Shown one piece after another: positions 1 through 8,703 of a stretch of DNA of 50,621 nt. The translations under genes and the position numbers were made by a program. Position 1 is the stretch's first letter, and each line of letters begins with the position of its first letter. The stretch is taken from contig DEXQ01000007.1 in NCBI GenBank assembly GCA_002364215.1, positions 332,703-383,323 of the forward strand. Reading direction: 5' to 3'. The notes under the pieces were generated by a model. It was given only the letters and a program-made list of their open reading frames with translations. It searched no databases and had not been told where the DNA came from. Source of the stretch: Aequorivita sp. UBA3180 (GTDB lineage: Bacteria; Bacteroidota; Bacteroidia; Flavobacteriales; Flavobacteriaceae).

Positions 1-391
1 GGCGGCCTATTTTCTTTCTACGGAAATCGCATTGTATGCAATCCTTACCTATTTCGCCGCTTCAAAAACGGTTGACTTTGTAATTGACGGGATTGAAGAA
101 TTTATGGGAATAACCATTATTTCAGAAAAGAATGAGGAAATACGCTTGGCCATTATTGAAAAAATGGGCCGTGGCTGTACTATTTTTAAAGCCGAAAATG
201 GGTTTGCAAAAGAAGGTGAGACCCGAAAGCCCGTAGATGTGGTATATACTGTAATTACACGTTTGGAAATGAGTAAATTGAAGACGGAAGTAGATAAGAT
301 TGATTCGCAGGCGTTTATGATTATGACTTCGGTGAAGGACGCAAAAGGCGGAATGATAAAAAAGAAACCTATAAAAAAATTCGACAAATAG
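1..391 (+). CDS. YitT/DUF2179-family membrane protein, C-terminal part (cut by window edge)
   Basis: Only the last ~130 residues are present; the reading frame is open from base 2 and the true start lies outside the window. The first ~20 residues are the end of a hydrophobic segment. They are followed by a soluble domain of about 100 residues beginning near the motif VDFVIDGIEE, with GMITIIS-type beta-strands, GRGCTIF and a final lysine-rich tail. This matches the cytoplasmic DUF2179 domain that follows five or six membrane helices in YitT-like proteins of Bacteroidota. The family is widespread and its substrate is unknown. The assignment rests on the C-terminal domain only. Confidence 0.75.
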   Translation, partial: AAYFLSTEIALYAILTYFAASKTVDFVIDGIEEFMGITIISEKNEEIRLAIIEKMGRGCTIFKAENGFAKEGETRKPVDVVYTVITRLEMSKLKTEVDKIDSQAFMIMTSVKDAKGGMIKKKPIKKFDK

Positions 392-444
392 ATATCTTGT
401 TTCTTTTGGATTTTGGAATTTGTATCTTCGCATTTAATAAAAAA

Positions 445-519
445 GGGTCATTAACTCAGTTGGTTCAGAGTGTTACCTTGACAGGGTAGAAGTCACTGGT
501 TCGAATCCAGTATGACCCA
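445..519 (+). tRNA. tRNA-Val (anticodon GAC)
   Basis: A complete 75-base cloverleaf can be drawn. The acceptor stem is GGGTCAT paired with ATGACCC, the D stem ACTC/GAGT, the anticodon stem TTACC/GGTAG with loop TTGACAG, and the T stem ACTGG/CCAGT with loop TTCGAAT. The anticodon is GAC, which reads valine codons. No CCA is encoded after the discriminator A, so the CCA must be added after transcription. A degenerate echo of the 3' half lies 15 bases downstream. Confidence 0.95.
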
Positions 520-534
520 CAAAATAATATTTAA

Positions 535-573
535 AGTCACTGTTCTACAGGTACTTCGGAACAGTATGTCCCA
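535..573 (+). repeat. Degenerate copy of the tRNA-Val 3' end with an altered hairpin
   Basis: This 39-base stretch starts with AGTCACTG and ends with CAGTATGTCCCA. Both ends match the last part of the tRNA just upstream (AGTCACTGG and CCAGTATGACCCA). The middle differs and forms its own perfect 7-bp hairpin, ACTGTTC/GAACAGT. A partial tRNA 3'-end duplication is what an old site-specific integration at a tRNA can leave. The match is short, so chance or a vestigial second tRNA remain possible. Confidence 0.4.
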
Positions 574-583
574 ACATAAAAAG

Positions 584-615
584 TCCCGATGAGAATTTTC
601 TTCGGGATTTTTTTT
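584..615 (+). terminator. Rho-independent terminator
   Basis: The six-base stem TCCCGA/TCGGGA encloses a 12-base loop and is followed directly by a run of eight T. It would end transcription of the tRNA and isolate it from the tail-tube genes downstream. Confidence 0.65.
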
Positions 616-698
616 GTTTCTATAATATACGTAGTAGTACTTATAGGAATAAAAGCTTTTATAACTAATATTATATAATCACTTTTATACTATATAAA

Positions 699-1154
699 AT
701 GGCAGGAGAAGCGCAAGATAGTAATTGGCCTTTACCCAAATTTTACTTTACTGTACATTTAGGTTCACAGGATAATGAAGCTTCCTTTCAAGAAGTTTCA
801 GGCTTAGATATTGAAGCCCAAGTAATAGAATATAGGCACAATGATAGCGTGCAATTTTCTACGATAGATATGCCGGGTATCACTAAAACAGGAAATGTAA
901 CCTTGAAGAAGGGTATCTTTATAAATGACATCAATTTCAGAAAATGGTATGATGCCATAAAAATGAATACCATAAAAAGAGAAACTGTTACCATCCAACT
1001 TTTGGACGAAACTGGAAGCCCTGTAATGACTTGGACTTTAAACAATGCTCGGCCCACAAAAATAACAGCAACTGATATGAAATCGGATGCAAATGAAGTT
1101 ACTGTAGAAACTTTAGAACTCCGCCATGAAGGTTTAACTATTAAAAACGGATAG
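699..1154 (+). CDS. Contractile-tail tube protein, T4 gp19 / eCIS tube family
   Basis: The 151-residue product fits the phage-tail tube family (TIGR02241 / Phage_T4_gp19). These subunits stack as hexamers into the inner tube of phage tails and of extracellular contractile injection systems. Family features are the N-terminal WPLPKFYFTV strand, the FQEVSGLDIE segment, VTLKKGIF and the C-terminal VETLELRHEGL strand. The next gene encodes a divergent paralogue and starts directly after this stop codon. No sheath, baseplate, spike or ATPase gene occurs within the window, so this is an orphan pair, unless more of a cluster lies upstream of the window. No signal peptide is seen. The family call is firm; the biological role is not. 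Confidence 0.85.
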   Translation: MAGEAQDSNWPLPKFYFTVHLGSQDNEASFQEVSGLDIEAQVIEYRHNDSVQFSTIDMPGITKTGNVTLKKGIFINDINFRKWYDAIKMNTIKRETVTIQLLDETGSPVMTWTLNNARPTKITATDMKSDANEVTVETLELRHEGLTIKNG

Positions 1155-1583
1155 ATGAATGAGTTTCTTCCCGTGGCTTTTTATTTTCAACTAAGTTTTA
1201 GTGATATAACTGCAAACCACACTGTTGTTTTTAAGGAATTATCTGGAATTTCAATGGAAATGAACACAGAGGAAATTTCAGATAACAGCTTCAAACATCG
1301 CGTTCACCCTTCTGCAAAATTCTCAAACTTAGTTTTAAAGCGAGGTATGGCTTCCATAGATTCTGAAATAGTAACTTGGTGTTTAAGAAGCTTTAACGGT
1401 AATTTAGAAAGCTCAATCGAGACCAAAAATATAATTGTTAACTTGCTGGATGAAGCCAGAAATATTCTTAAATCTTGGAGTTTTGTGAATGCCTGGCCCG
1501 TAAAATGGGCGGTTTCAGATTTAAATTCTGATAATAAGATTATGATTGAATCTTTAGAACTTGCTTATGGTTCTTTTCAATAA
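1155..1583 (+). CDS. Second contractile-tail tube protein paralogue
   Basis: The 142-residue protein has the same layout as its upstream neighbour: an N-terminal beta-strand (VAFYFQLSF), FKELSGISMEM, LVLKRGM, and a C-terminal IMIESLELAYGSF strand. The ATG follows the upstream stop codon with no gap, so the two are translationally coupled. Several paralogous tube proteins are normal in injection-system loci, where one forms the main tube and another caps it at the baseplate, and a heteromeric tube is plausible here. It converges on murF with a 2-base gap. Confidence 0.8.
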   Translation: MNEFLPVAFYFQLSFSDITANHTVVFKELSGISMEMNTEEISDNSFKHRVHPSAKFSNLVLKRGMASIDSEIVTWCLRSFNGNLESSIETKNIIVNLLDEARNILKSWSFVNAWPVKWAVSDLNSDNKIMIESLELAYGSFQ

Positions 1584-1585
1584 TT

Positions 1586-2866
1586 TTAAATAACGTCCAA
1601 AACCCTTTCCAGAGCCATTCCACGGGAGCCTTTAATTAAGATTGTAGCATTGCTGGGATTTTCGCTTATGAGCTCCTTTTTTAACTCTTCAAAAGTTTCA
1701 AATTGCCTTATATGAGAAGCAGTGTTTGATGTTTTAAAGAAATTGCTTCCTATTAAATAGACTTTTCCAAAAGGATTTTCTATTAAAAAATTAACGATGT
1801 TTTGGTGCTCTTTGTTGGCATCCTTTCCCAGTTCAAACATATCTCCCAAAAACAATATCTTGTTTCCGCCATGGGTATGTTTAAAATTCTCCAAAGCAGC
1901 AAGCATACTTGTTGGATTAGCATTATAGGCATCCATTAAAATGCTGTTAGAGCCTTTTTTTATTAACTGCGAGCGATTATTGGAGGGCACATATGCTTCA
2001 ATCCCAGCTTTAATTTTTTCAGAAGAAACTTTAAAATAGGAGCCTATTGCAATGGCCGCAGAAAGGTTTACAAAATTATAAGCGCCCACTAAATTACTTT
2101 GAATATTTGTGCCGTCAAACGCTACCAAAAGATGGTGCGAACTGTCCAATAATTGAATGTTGAAATCACTTTGTTCAGTGCCAAATGTTATTCTGTCAAT
2201 TTCTTCTGAATTGGTCATTTGTTTAGGGTCATTGGCATTGACAAAAACTTTTTTATTGTGTTTTTTCAGAAATTGATAAAGTTCGGTTTTGCCCTGTACT
2301 ACGCCTTCAAGGCTTCCAAATCCCTCCAAATGAGCCTTCCCGAAGTTTGTAATGTAGCCGTAATCGGGCTGTGCAATTTCGCTCAGCAATTTGATTTCGC
2401 CCAAATGGTTAGCGCCCATTTCAACAATACCTATTTCGGTTTGCTTATTCATCTTCATAAGCGTTAAGGGAACGCCTATGTGGTTATTTAAATTACCCTC
2501 TGTTGCAACAGTGTTGAATTTTTGGGAAAGAACTGCGTTAATGAGTTCTTTGGAAGTAGTTTTTCCATTACTTCCAGTAAGGGAAATAATAGGGAGGGCT
2601 AAATATTTTCTATGAAAACTCGCCAATTGTTGAAGCGCCAAAAGTACATTTTCAACTAAAATTGTTTCCCCGTTTGATTTATGAAAAACTTCTTCATCCA
2701 CTACAACCTTAAATGCACCTTTGTCCAATGCTTCCTGGGCGAAAAGATTTCCGTTAAAATTTTCACCTTTTAAAGCGAAGAAAAGACAGTCCCTGAATAT
2801 TTTACGAGTGTCTGTACTTATTCCGTTACTCTGTAAAAAATAGTGATGTAGAGTTGCTATATTCAT
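1586..2866 (-). CDS. murF: UDP-N-acetylmuramoyl-tripeptide--D-alanyl-D-alanine ligase
   Basis: This cytoplasmic ATP-dependent ligase adds D-Ala-D-Ala to the UDP-MurNAc tripeptide, the last soluble step of peptidoglycan precursor synthesis. The 426 residues show the Mur-ligase pattern. An N-terminal domain carries STDTRKI and FFALKGENFNG. The ATP-binding loop LTGSNGKTT lies near residue 100, followed by EGNLNNHIGVPLTL and EMGANHLGEI. The C-terminal region has DAYNANPTSM, which is characteristic of MurF, and FLGDMFELG. The length is slightly below that of enterobacterial MurF. It lies downstream of gldJ on the same strand, separated by a terminator, so it probably has independent expression. 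Confidence 0.93.
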   Translation of the reverse strand: MNIATLHHYFLQSNGISTDTRKIFRDCLFFALKGENFNGNLFAQEALDKGAFKVVVDEEVFHKSNGETILVENVLLALQQLASFHRKYLALPIISLTGSNGKTTSKELINAVLSQKFNTVATEGNLNNHIGVPLTLMKMNKQTEIGIVEMGANHLGEIKLLSEIAQPDYGYITNFGKAHLEGFGSLEGVVQGKTELYQFLKKHNKKVFVNANDPKQMTNSEEIDRITFGTEQSDFNIQLLDSSHHLLVAFDGTNIQSNLVGAYNFVNLSAAIAIGSYFKVSSEKIKAGIEAYVPSNNRSQLIKKGSNSILMDAYNANPTSMLAALENFKHTHGGNKILFLGDMFELGKDANKEHQNIVNFLIENPFGKVYLIGSNFFKTSNTASHIRQFETFEELKKELISENPSNATILIKGSRGMALERVLDVI

Positions 2867-2880
2867 AAAATAAATATACT

Positions 2881-2912
2881 AAAAAACCCTCCGAAGCTGT
2901 ATGCCAGGAGGG
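2881..2912 (-). terminator. Rho-independent terminator after gldJ
   Basis: Read on the minus strand, CCCTCC pairs with GGAGGG around a 14-base loop and is followed by six T. It lies between the gldJ stop and the murF start. Confidence 0.65.
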
Positions 2913-2935
2913 CTGTTTTTATAAATTTTGAAATT

Positions 2936-4612
2936 TTAGTTTCTAGGGCGTTTTCCTTTTTTGGATTTTGAACCCACACGACTCATAGCACATCTAAACC
3001 CGATATAGTCTGTTGCCATATCTTGCGGGAAATAACGTCTCTGCGCTGGGTCTAGCCAGTAATCGCGATCTCTCCAAGAACCTCCTTTGTAAACACGAAC
3101 TTCATTATCCACCAAAGTTGTTCTGCTTGAAGATTTGTCATATTGACGATCTAATGCACCAGTGCTATCAGCATATACTTTTTGGATAGGCGAATTGTAC
3201 ATACGGTTCGTTCCATCACCACTTTCGCTTTCATCGTCAGCGAATGATTGATAGTAACGGGACGAACGTTTGTCACCATCTCTGTAATCACGGTTGTCGC
3301 TTTCGGAGAAGTTTGTGCGTAAATAAGTTTCGTTTTCATCAACCGGCACTTGAAGAATTTCTCCAGGTAAGTTGCGGGCTACGATTTTTCCATTGCTTAA
3401 TGTGTCATAAATTATGGAGTCCATAGTAACCACTTTTACTTTCCCGTCTTCACCAATAGCGTTCTTGGTGTAAACGTTTCCACGGTAATAGTTAAAGTCG
3501 TTAAACTCATCATCTACAATCGGACGGTAAACGTCGGCAACCCATTCTGCAACGTTTCCGGCCATATCATAAAGTCCGAAGTCGTTTGGCTCGTATGATT
3601 TTACTTGTGCAGTTATATCTGCACCGTCATCACTCCATCCTGCTATTCCTCCGTAATCACCATCACCTTGCTTAAAGTTTGCCAATTGGTCACCTCGAGA
3701 TCTTCTTTTTCCAGAGCGAGTGTACTGACCTTCCCAAGGATACTTTTTCTTTCCTCTGTAAACATTATAATTACGAAGACCCACTAGGCCAAGTGCTGCA
3801 TATTCCCACTCTGCCTCGGTTGGCAGACGGTAGGAAGGCATTAATAAGCCATCTTTACGCTGAATATATAAGTTTGTGCTGTCTTTGCTTCTTTTGGCAA
3901 TAGATTCAGATTTTTTTCCTCCACGGGTAATAGAATCATTACCTCCGTAGGTTAGCGTTGGAGCATTTAAATAGGTTTCTGTGTTGAAAGTTTCACCCGG
4001 TTCAACATCATAACGTGCGTTACGCGATGTAACACCTGCGGTTTCCAAAACCATTTCGTTTACACGGTCTGTTCTCCAATTGCTGAATTCAACTGCCTGT
4101 ACCCAACTAACACCAACCACTGGATATTCTGCATACGCAGGGTGACGAAGGTAGTTATTGGTCATAACCTCATTAAAACCTAAGCGGTTTCTCCATACAA
4201 GTGTATCTGGTACTGCGCCTTCATATATTCTTCTGTAGTTTTCATCAGAGGGTGGGAATACTTTTTTCAACCAATCTAAGTATTCAAGATACATAAGGTT
4301 TGTAACCTCTGTTTCATCCATATAAAAGGATTGTACGTGCTGTTGATTTGGAGAGTTGTTCCAATCGTGCATTGGATCGTCCTGAACTCTTCCCATAGTG
4401 AAGGTTCCTCCTTCAACAAATACTAGCCCTGGGCCAGTTTCCTGTTCTTTGGTTTGGGGGTCATACTGAAAGCCGCCTTCTTTGGCGTTCATTTTCCAAC
4501 CAGTGGCACGGGAACTGTTTTTATAGTCCCTAGTTTTGTTGCAACCTACAAAGAGTGAGGCCACTATTACAGTAACAAATAGCTTTAATGCTAGGTTTTT
4601 TCTTAACATCAT
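2936..4612 (-). CDS. gldJ: Gliding motility lipoprotein GldJ
   Basis: The 558-residue outer-membrane-associated lipoprotein has an N-terminal signal and lipobox (ASLFVGC, Cys at about residue 24). Its body is a formylglycine-generating-enzyme/sulfatase-modifying fold: GLVFVEGGTFTMGR, DETEVTNLMYLEYL, PVVGVSWVQAVEFSNW, YRLPTEAEWEYAA, YDMAGNVAEWVADV, and a C-terminal VYKGGSWRDRDYW with GFRCAMS. GldJ is required for gliding and for stability of GldK and the T9SS. The family uses this fold structurally rather than for FGE chemistry. Two tandem ATG codons make the start uncertain by one residue. It is divergent from porU, a linkage conserved in Flavobacteriia. Confidence 0.95.
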   Translation of the reverse strand: MMLRKNLALKLFVTVIVASLFVGCNKTRDYKNSSRATGWKMNAKEGGFQYDPQTKEQETGPGLVFVEGGTFTMGRVQDDPMHDWNNSPNQQHVQSFYMDETEVTNLMYLEYLDWLKKVFPPSDENYRRIYEGAVPDTLVWRNRLGFNEVMTNNYLRHPAYAEYPVVGVSWVQAVEFSNWRTDRVNEMVLETAGVTSRNARYDVEPGETFNTETYLNAPTLTYGGNDSITRGGKKSESIAKRSKDSTNLYIQRKDGLLMPSYRLPTEAEWEYAALGLVGLRNYNVYRGKKKYPWEGQYTRSGKRRSRGDQLANFKQGDGDYGGIAGWSDDGADITAQVKSYEPNDFGLYDMAGNVAEWVADVYRPIVDDEFNDFNYYRGNVYTKNAIGEDGKVKVVTMDSIIYDTLSNGKIVARNLPGEILQVPVDENETYLRTNFSESDNRDYRDGDKRSSRYYQSFADDESESGDGTNRMYNSPIQKVYADSTGALDRQYDKSSSRTTLVDNEVRVYKGGSWRDRDYWLDPAQRRYFPQDMATDYIGFRCAMSRVGSKSKKGKRPRN

Positions 4613-4790
4613 AGATTCAAATATGATAAAATTGGGTTCGCAATATAGTAATTAACGGCAAAAACACAATAATATTTTGTTATTATTGCGCTGTGGGGTT
4701 TTAAAAGGTTTTACGACCAATCCCGAATGCAAACGTATTAGTTTTAAAATTATTATCCTAATACCACAATAGAGAAAAAGTTTAAAAATA

Positions 4791-4815
4791 TTGGCTTATA
4801 CTAAGTGTATATTTG
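4791..4815 (+). promoter_or_regulatory. Possible Bacteroidota-type promoter for porU
   Basis: The -7 element TATATTTG (4808-4815) matches TAnnTTTG exactly. A TTG stands 14 bases upstream at 4791, slightly closer than the usual 17-23. Transcription would begin near 4822, just before the preferred porU ATG at 4833. This argues against the earlier TTG as a start codon. Confidence 0.4.
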
Positions 4816-4832
4816 AAGCGTTATTGGTACTA

Positions 4833-7800
4833 ATGAGAAAAGCAATACTTCTTTTTATTTTATTTGTTATGCCTTTTATAGGAGAGGCACAGTCAAAAAG
4901 TGTAACCATAGATTGGGGAGATTCCAGTCCAACTGCTAGCAGTGTCGGGGTTAATAAATCATCAGTTTCTGCGAAAGAAAAGGCTATCGCGTCCCTAAAG
5001 CTTCAATTAAACAAGGAGAGGGTCATCTACCAAACAAAATGGGAAGATGCGAACATTGCTGATAAAAATTCTTTAAGAATTACCAATGTTCGTTATGGTT
5101 CCGTTTCCTCCGCAGAATTGAACAAAATCAATACAGAGCTGGTGCCGAACAATCTGGAATATAGTATAGGTAGCACCCGGTCTAGGGATAAGCTTTTCAC
5201 AATATTGAAAATTTCACCTATTGTTAAAACTTCTGGGGGCTACCAAAAAGTTATATCCTTTAATGTAGATTACCGTTATACTCCACAAGCCTGCCCCGAT
5301 TATACTCCAGAAATTATAAACTCTGTACTTGCCACAGGGCAATGGTTTAAATTTAAGGTAGAAAAAACGGGCATCCATAAAATTGATAAATCTTTCCTGA
5401 ACAGCTTGGGAATGAATACCGACGGTATCAATCCAAGAAATATAAAAATATATGGTTTTGGCGGAAAATCTTTGCCGTTGTTGAATTCAGAAAACAAATT
5501 TTTTGATCTTCCCGAAAACGCAATCCAGGTTGTGGGTGAAGAAGATGGCTCTTTTGATGGGGGCGATTATATATTGTTTTATGGGTCAAACACCGAGGGT
5601 TATGTTGAAGAAAACGACTCTAACCTAAACCCTTATAGTGACGAATCATATTATTACATCACTGCTGATGGAGCCCCGGGCAAAAGGGTAAGGGCCATGG
5701 TGGAGCCTACGGGCGCTGTAGAATTTACAATCAACGAATTTGACGATTATAAATTTCACGAAGAAGACGAAGAAAGCCCTACAAAGTTGGGAAGAAAGTG
5801 GTTCGGTAATCGTTTTGATATCGAAAATGAACAGAGCTTCACTTTTGAATTTCCGAATATAGTTGCAGGCAAGCCTATGCAGTTAACTATCAAATCTGCT
5901 GCGGCCTCTGAAAGTAATACCTCTATGGCTGTAACCGTAAACAGCACGAGCTTGGACCCAATTACATTTAGCAGATTGGGAATAGGAGGGTTGTTGGATT
6001 TGGATGATTATTATGAGGAAATTGCAGCAAGTAATGAATCAGTACAGGTAGATTTAATGTACAACAATGCCGGTAATCCATCGAGCATAGCATATTTGGA
6101 CTATATAGGATTATGGGCAGTCCGCAAATTGAGCGGAGTGGATGGGCAGTTTAATTTCAGATATAAGGCTGCAACTACACTAGCTGGCGTGGGTGAATAT
6201 CAAATTAGTAATGCTTCCCAGTTTTCACAAGTTTGGGATGTTACCGATACGCAATTCATAACTTCCAAACAAAATGAAGGGAACGCGTCCACGTTTAGCT
6301 TTAAACAGACACTTGGTGAGGTTCGTGAATATGTAGCGATAAACCCAAATAACTATTTTGTCCCCATTAAAACAGCACAGCCGGTAGTTCAGAACCAAAA
6401 TTTGAAAGGCACTATTTTTAAAGATGCCTCGGGTAATTTTCAAGATGTTGATTACATTATAATTACTGCGCCATTCCTTATTCAGCCTGCTTTGCGGTTG
6501 GCTACATACCATAAAAATCTTCAGGGCTTAAATGTAAAGGTTGTTACCACAGATAAGATTTATGAAGAATTCAGCTCGGGGAGGCAGGATATCAGCGCCA
6601 TCCGAAACTTTGTGCGCTACGTTTACCATAATGCGTCAACAGAAGCAAAACGCGTAAAATATGTGGGCATTATCGGTGATGCTTCCATCGATTATAAAAA
6701 TAGACTTGCAAACAACAATAATATTGTGCCAACCTTCCAGACCCTTACGGGTGTAAGCATTGCACAATCGTATATGTCTGATGATTTCTTCGGAAATATG
6801 GACGAATGCGAAGGCGCCATTGGTACGGGCAGGGATGACAATGATTTGTTGGATATAGCTATGGGAAGAATATTGGCTGATGATGTTTCACTCGCCAATG
6901 CAATGGTAGACAAAATAATAAAATATACTTCTGAAAGTTCCTATGGCAACTGGAGAACCAATTTCGTATTAATATCAGACGATATCGATAAAGATAACGA
7001 TAAACAGTTGGAGCTAAAACTGGATGCGCTTGGCGATGAAATTTCACAAGAGAAACCTTTCATAAACATAAAAAAAATTCATACTGATGCCTATCAGCAA
7101 GAAGCTTCAGCCGGAGGGAATAGATATCCAGAGGTGAACGAAGCCATAAAAAGCGCTTTTGACGTTGGGGCAATAATCATTGATTACTTTGGGCACGGAG
7201 GTGAAGACGGACTCGCTTCAGAATACATCTACACAAAAGAAGCAGCCCAAAACTTCACTAACAAGGACAACCTTCCTTGTATGGTAACGGTAACCTGCGA
7301 GTTTACAAAGTTTGATAATCCTTTACGCATAACGGCTGGGGAGCTCACATATCAAAACAGGCAAGGCGGCGCTATTTCCTTGGTAACTACTACTCGGGCA
7401 ATCTATGTTTCTACGGGAGTTGAGTTTAACCAATTACTGGCAGATAATCTTTTTGGATACGGAAGGGATGTGCCAAATACACCTGCTGAGGGACTCCGTC
7501 TCTCTAAACAGGAAATTGATAGCGATTTAAGACGTGTGGTATTTTATATTGGCGATCCGGCCATGAACTTGGCTTTTCCTAAAAAAAGTATTCGGTTAAC
7601 AAAACTAAATGGAGTGCCCATTGGCCAAGCTACAGATACATTAAAAGCCTTGAGTAAAATAAAACTTGAAGGTGAGGTTTTAAATGAATCAGGAATGCTT
7701 ATGACAGATTATAATGGTATTCTTGAGGCAAAGGTGTTTGATAAAAACGTAATGCGCCAGACCTTGGATAACGATAATTTCAACTTTGTGATGGATTTTA

Positions 7801-8669
7801 TAACCTTGGGCGAGGGAATTTTCAATGGACAGGCCACTGTTTCCAATGGTGTGTTTGAATTTGAATTTGTAGTTCCCCGGGATATACAAATACCCGTAGG
7901 CAAAGGCAGGGTAAGCTTGTATTCCAAACGAGATAATACATTTGAGGATCAAGCAGGCGTGAGTTTAGACTTAGATGTGGGTGGTTTAAACGAAAACGCA
8001 CCCGAGGATAATGAAGGTCCTTTAATTAAACTATATATGAATGATGAAAGTTTTGTTTCAGGGGGTATAACCGACGATTCCCCGATGTTGCTTGCAAAGC
8101 TGGAAGATCCCAACGGTATTAATACAGCGAGTGGTATTGGTCACGATATAGTTGCAATTTTAGACGGAGATGAGTCCAACCCATTTTTACTGAATGAATT
8201 TTATCAAGCTGATGTTGACGATTATTCCAAAGGAAAAGCTACATATAAATTCCGGGATCTCGAAGATGGGTTGCATACACTTACCCTCAAGGCGTGGGAT
8301 GTTTATAATAACTCTTCTACCGCTGAAATACAGTTTATCGTTGCTGGGAACGACAAGCTCGAAATTACCCGCGTACTTAATTATCCCAATCCATTTGTAA
8401 ATTATACCCAGTTTTGGTTCAATCATAACAGGCCCGATGAAACCTTGGATGTGCAAGTCCAGGTTTTTACCGTAACCGGAAAAGTAGTTTGGACCCAAAA
8501 CGCTACCCTGCCACCATCCGGAAGCTATCTGTGCCGTGAAATTACTTGGGACGGGCGTGATGATTTTGGGGACCGTATCGGAAAAGGGGTGTATGTGTAC
8601 AAGATAACGGTGAGATCTTCGTTAACCAATCAGCGGGTTGAAAAATTCGAGAAACTAGTAATCCTTTAA
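4833..8669 (+). CDS. porU: Type IX secretion system sortase PorU
   Basis: PorU is the gingipain-like (C25) sortase. It acts at the outer surface with PorV, removes the C-terminal sorting domain of T9SS cargo and attaches the product to the cell surface. From the ATG chosen here the protein has 1278 residues and begins with a clean signal peptide (MRKAILLFILFVMPFIGEAQS); an upstream TTG would spoil that signal. The C25 domain occupies the middle, with catalytic His in YFGHGGEDG (about residue 788) and Cys in TVTCEFTKF (about residue 822). The C-terminus ends in a sorting-domain-like GKGVYVYKITV segment. It is followed by porV 34 bases downstream. Confidence 0.95.
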   Translation: MRKAILLFILFVMPFIGEAQSKSVTIDWGDSSPTASSVGVNKSSVSAKEKAIASLKLQLNKERVIYQTKWEDANIADKNSLRITNVRYGSVSSAELNKINTELVPNNLEYSIGSTRSRDKLFTILKISPIVKTSGGYQKVISFNVDYRYTPQACPDYTPEIINSVLATGQWFKFKVEKTGIHKIDKSFLNSLGMNTDGINPRNIKIYGFGGKSLPLLNSENKFFDLPENAIQVVGEEDGSFDGGDYILFYGSNTEGYVEENDSNLNPYSDESYYYITADGAPGKRVRAMVEPTGAVEFTINEFDDYKFHEEDEESPTKLGRKWFGNRFDIENEQSFTFEFPNIVAGKPMQLTIKSAAASESNTSMAVTVNSTSLDPITFSRLGIGGLLDLDDYYEEIAASNESVQVDLMYNNAGNPSSIAYLDYIGLWAVRKLSGVDGQFNFRYKAATTLAGVGEYQISNASQFSQVWDVTDTQFITSKQNEGNASTFSFKQTLGEVREYVAINPNNYFVPIKTAQPVVQNQNLKGTIFKDASGNFQDVDYIIITAPFLIQPALRLATYHKNLQGLNVKVVTTDKIYEEFSSGRQDISAIRNFVRYVYHNASTEAKRVKYVGIIGDASIDYKNRLANNNNIVPTFQTLTGVSIAQSYMSDDFFGNMDECEGAIGTGRDDNDLLDIAMGRILADDVSLANAMVDKIIKYTSESSYGNWRTNFVLISDDIDKDNDKQLELKLDALGDEISQEKPFINIKKIHTDAYQQEASAGGNRYPEVNEAIKSAFDVGAIIIDYFGHGGEDGLASEYIYTKEAAQNFTNKDNLPCMVTVTCEFTKFDNPLRITAGELTYQNRQGGAISLVTTTRAIYVSTGVEFNQLLADNLFGYGRDVPNTPAEGLRLSKQEIDSDLRRVVFYIGDPAMNLAFPKKSIRLTKLNGVPIGQATDTLKALSKIKLEGEVLNESGMLMTDYNGILEAKVFDKNVMRQTLDNDNFNFVMDFITLGEGIFNGQATVSNGVFEFEFVVPRDIQIPVGKGRVSLYSKRDNTFEDQAGVSLDLDVGGLNENAPEDNEGPLIKLYMNDESFVSGGITDDSPMLLAKLEDPNGINTASGIGHDIVAILDGDESNPFLLNEFYQADVDDYSKGKATYKFRDLEDGLHTLTLKAWDVYNNSSTAEIQFIVAGNDKLEITRVLNYPNPFVNYTQFWFNHNRPDETLDVQVQVFTVTGKVVWTQNATLPPSGSYLCREITWDGRDDFGDRIGKGVYVYKITVRSSLTNQRVEKFEKLVIL

Positions 8670-8703
8670 AAATTAAAATTATATTTGTCCAAAATTATTT
8701 AAT

